Shown here piece after piece: positions 61,577 through 64,000 of a stretch of DNA of 64,000 bases; position 1 is the stretch's first letter; each line of letters begins with the position of its first letter. The position numbers were made by a program, and so were the translations under genes. Below the pieces are notes generated by a model that was not told the DNA's origin, did no database searches, and was given only the letters and a program-made list of their open reading frames with translations. The stretch covers positions 1 through 64,000 of the forward strand of contig NZ_SMNQ01000022.1 of assembly GCF_004353505.1 (NCBI RefSeq). Direction: 5' to 3'. This DNA comes from Streptomyces sp. WAC05374. GTDB taxonomy: Bacteria > Actinomycetota > Actinomycetes > Streptomycetales > Streptomycetaceae.

Positions 61577-64000
61577 ATGCCAGCGCCGAAGGCTCTCGCG
61601 GTGCGGCCGGCGGCGTCGACGGCGGTGACCGCGCCGGCGAAGCAGCGGCCGGAGACGACCGGTTCCGCCCGGCCCCCGGCGGGTCACTCCAACGCGGCGG
61701 TGACCGCCGCGCTCGCGGGAAGAGGGGCACCGGCGGCACCGCCCTTCCCCGCCCGGCTCACGCCCACCGCCCAGGACATGGTCGGCAACGGCGCCGTCGC
61801 GGCGGCCGGCCGTGGCGGCCCCGGGACAGCCCCGCAGGCGCCGGCCGCGGAGAGCGAGGCGCCGGCGCCCGCCGGAGGGGACCGGAAGGCGAAGGCGCGG
61901 CCCGGCCCGGAGGCCGACCCGAAGTTCGCGGCGCTGAAGAAGGACGTACGGAACAAGAAGCGGGCACTGGCGTCCTCGCATCCCCCGCCGCGTACCGAGG
62001 CGGTGGCGGCGCAGGACGCCGCACTGCCGCCCAAGGACGACGAGGTGGCGCAGGGCAAGACCGCCAACGCCGAGAAGATGAACGAGGCCGAGCCGAAAGC
62101 GTTCGACAAGGACGCGTTCATCAGGGCGGTCGAGAAGGCGATCGCGGACAAGGCCCCGAAGAACCTCGACGAGGCGGACAAGTTCGCCGGCTCCGGCAAG
62201 GCGGACGAGGTCCGGGCGGAGGTGCACGGCAGGGTCGGCGAGGGCAAGTCGGACTCGGCGGAGCAGATCGCCACCACGACCGCCGCCCCGCCGGACACGT
62301 CGGCGGCCGCGCCCAAGAAGGTCGTGCCGATGAGCCCGGACCGGCCGCCGGGCGCCCCGGGCGCGCCCAACCCCGCGCACGCCGTGCCGGACAAGCTGCC
62401 GGCGTCGGCCACCGACATGTCGGCCGGGCCGGCCGACGTCGAGCGCCGGATGTCGGACGCGCAGGTCACCGAGGGCCAGTTGCAGAAGTCCAACGAACCG
62501 GCGTTCACCAAGGCGCTCGGCGAGAAGAAGGCCGCCGAGCGGCACTCCGGCACCGCGCCCGGACAGTTGCGCAAGCACGAGGCCGCGGAACTGCGCGCCT
62601 CCACCGCGCAGGCGAAGCGGCTCGGCACCGCCGCCATGGGCGCGATGGGCGCGCAGCGGACGCGCACCGGGCAGCAGGTCGACACGGGCAAGAAGGGCAC
62701 CAAGAGCCGGGACGAGGAGAAGCGGGCCCAGGTCACGGCGGTCCTGCAAGGCGTCTTCGACACGATGAAGAAGGACGTCGAGGCGATCCTGGAGGGCCTG
62801 GACAAGCTGGTCGACGACCAGTTCGGCCGGGGTGAGAAGGCGGCCAGGGACGCGTTCACCGCCGAACACCGGCGGAAGATGGACGAGTACAAGGACCGCC
62901 GGTACTCGGGCGCGACGGGCAAACTGCGCTGGGTGCGGGACCTGTTCGCGGGGCTGCCCGCCGAGGCCGACAGGATCTTCGAAGAAGCGCGCGACAACTA
63001 CGTACGCCGCATGCGGCAGGTGATCTCCGACGTCGCCGACACCATCGGGGCGGAGCTGAACCGGGCCAAGCGGCGCATCGCCCAGGGCCGGGCCGAGATG
63101 CGGGACGCGGTACGCAAGCTTCCGGCCGACCTGCGGAGCATCGGGCAGCAGGCGGCGGCCGAGTTCACGGACAAGTTCGACGAGCTGACCCAGGCCGTGG
63201 ACGACAAGGGCACGCAGCTCGTCGACACCCTGGCCACCAAGTACACCGAGGCGCTCAAGTCGGTCGACGACGAGATCGCCGCGGAGAAGGAGAAGAACAG
63301 GGGGCTGGTCGCCAAGGCCGTGGACGCGGTCAAGGCCGTCATCAACACGATCCTGGAGCTGAAGCGGCTGCTGCTGGCGGTCCTCGCGAAGGCCGCCCAA
63401 GCGGTCATGCTGATCCTCAAGGACCCGATCGGCTTCCTGCGCAACCTGGTCTCGGCCGTCGGCGCCGGTCTGCGGCTGTTCCTCCAGAACCTCGGCCGCC
63501 ACCTCCAGCAGGGCATCCTGTCGTGGCTGCTGGGCAGGACGGCCGAGGCGGGCCTGGAACTGCCCGCGAAGTTCGACACCCAGGGCGTGGTGAAGATGCT
63601 CGGCGGGCTGCTCGGCCTGTCGTGGCAGAACATCCGTGCCCGCATCACCCGCAAGGTCCCCGAACCGGCCGTCGCGGCGGCCGAGACGGGGGTGCCCCTG
63701 CTCGCCGACGTCCGCAAGCGGGGCGTCACGGCGATGTGGGACGACCTCAGGACACGCGTCGGCGACCTGCGGAAGAAGCTGCTCGACGACGTCATCGCCT
63801 ATGTCACGCCGACGATCGTGGTCGCCGGCATCACGTGGGTGATCTCGCTGCTCAACCCGGCGTCGGCGTTCGTGCGGGCGGTGAAGCTGATCATCGACTT
63901 CATCCGGTTCATCGTCACCCAGGCCCGCCAGATCTTCGACTTCGTCAACGCGGTCCTCGACGCGGTCATCGCCATCGCACGCGGCGGCAGCGGCGGCGTC
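61577..64000 (+). CDS. very long helical protein, contractile-injection-cargo-like, incomplete
   Basis: At least 808 residues; the frame is open to the window edge. I chose the ATG at 61577 after GGGGAGGG. Residues 1-250 are disordered and Ala/Pro/Lys-rich. About 270-560 are charged helices (VERRMSDAQVTEGQLQKSNE, EAILEGLDKLVDDQFGRGEK, NYVRRMRQVISDVADTIGAE). About 575-640 are amphipathic or hydrophobic helices, and 735-805 have YVTPTIVVAGITWVISLLNP, SAFVRAVKLIIDFIRFIVTQ and VNAVLDAVIAIARGGSGGV. I recall this last stretch from large proteins coded beside contractile injection systems, often with DUF4157 or toxin tips. The function is unknown. Confidence 0.65.
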   Translation, partial: MPAPKALAVRPAASTAVTAPAKQRPETTGSARPPAGHSNAAVTAALAGRGAPAAPPFPARLTPTAQDMVGNGAVAAAGRGGPGTAPQAPAAESEAPAPAGGDRKAKARPGPEADPKFAALKKDVRNKKRALASSHPPPRTEAVAAQDAALPPKDDEVAQGKTANAEKMNEAEPKAFDKDAFIRAVEKAIADKAPKNLDEADKFAGSGKADEVRAEVHGRVGEGKSDSAEQIATTTAAPPDTSAAAPKKVVPMSPDRPPGAPGAPNPAHAVPDKLPASATDMSAGPADVERRMSDAQVTEGQLQKSNEPAFTKALGEKKAAERHSGTAPGQLRKHEAAELRASTAQAKRLGTAAMGAMGAQRTRTGQQVDTGKKGTKSRDEEKRAQVTAVLQGVFDTMKKDVEAILEGLDKLVDDQFGRGEKAARDAFTAEHRRKMDEYKDRRYSGATGKLRWVRDLFAGLPAEADRIFEEARDNYVRRMRQVISDVADTIGAELNRAKRRIAQGRAEMRDAVRKLPADLRSIGQQAAAEFTDKFDELTQAVDDKGTQLVDTLATKYTEALKSVDDEIAAEKEKNRGLVAKAVDAVKAVINTILELKRLLLAVLAKAAQAVMLILKDPIGFLRNLVSAVGAGLRLFLQNLGRHLQQGILSWLLGRTAEAGLELPAKFDTQGVVKMLGGLLGLSWQNIRARITRKVPEPAVAAAETGVPLLADVRKRGVTAMWDDLRTRVGDLRKKLLDDVIAYVTPTIVVAGITWVISLLNPASAFVRAVKLIIDFIRFIVTQARQIFDFVNAVLDAVIAIARGGSGGV

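Noticed and set aside
61397..63502. A 701-codon minus-strand frame opposite the large helical protein
   Set aside because: It is Arg/Gly/Val-rich with no domain, while the plus strand has strong helical periodicity and an open frame for over 2.4 kb.

Overview
The window looks like a chromosomal stretch from a Streptomyces or a very close relative. Base composition is above 70% GC by eye, third codon positions are almost all G or C, and GTG/TTG starts and 4-base start/stop overlaps are common. Several genes are Streptomyces hallmarks: the melC1-melC2 tyrosinase pair, a GGDEF/EAL protein of the RmdA type, a PAS-GAF-SpoIIE phosphatase, a resuscitation-promoting factor and gluABCD. From memory, the order sdhCAB, rmdA, COG4315 lipoprotein, proline-rich protein, secreted proteins plus class F sortase, WS/DGAT, Rpf-LysM-M23, gnd follows the S. 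coelicolor SCO0922-SCO0975 region. That synteny is recalled, not searched. No rRNA, tRNA, CRISPR array, insertion sequence, prophage or integrase was seen.

Region 1-9.4 kb. It opens with an ornithine-lipid acyltransferase pair (first gene cut by the window edge) and a sugar-binding lipoprotein with a DasR-like palindrome upstream. Dodecin, a HAD phosphatase and a flavin monooxygenase follow. Next come a collapsed UvrA-type pseudogene, the melC operon, and a divergent pair of secreted proteins (a NucA/NucB-type nuclease and a beta-rich protein) that share a long inverted repeat between their starts.

Region 9.4-28.5 kb. A three-gene succinate dehydrogenase operon diverges from a LysR gene; both appear to be leaderless and share an LTTR box. 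A coupled pair follows (a GNAT/PLP-enzyme fusion with a CDP-diacylglycerol synthase homologue), then RmdA with a methyltransferase and a two-repeat lipoprotein. A proline-rich secreted-protein gene is interrupted by runs of up to 37 cytosines. A surface module has two paralogous secreted proteins with a common C-terminal motif and a class F sortase. Then come a polysaccharide deacetylase, an APC permease and a CapA-type lipoprotein.

Region 28.5-48.5 kb. This part is regulatory and envelope-related: an ECF sigma factor; a LytTR-type two-component system with a sodium/solute symporter and its small membrane partner; an orphan zinc anti-sigma factor; an Fpg/Nei glycosylase; a WS/DGAT acyltransferase; a SpoIIE phosphatase; and a DUF6777 lipoprotein. 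A YndJ-DUF1990-lipase maturation factor operon lies behind a doubled palindromic operator. A 56-residue peptide gene, a zinc-ribbon SDR, a DMT transporter and an Rpf-LysM-M23 hydrolase complete it.

Region 48.5-64 kb. gnd, a proline-rich ORF, panD, the glutamate importer gluABCD, a DEAD-box helicase with a strong 5'-UTR hairpin and a 38-bp tandem repeat at its 3' end, a DUF3291 protein, a second DUF485/symporter pair and an SDR. A chimeric pseudogene follows. The window ends inside a very long helical protein that resembles cargo or toxin-like proteins of contractile injection systems. The strongest candidates for new biology are the GNAT/PLP-CdsA pair, the sortase and its candidate substrates, the 56-aa peptide, the nuclease/beta-protein pair and the incomplete terminal protein.
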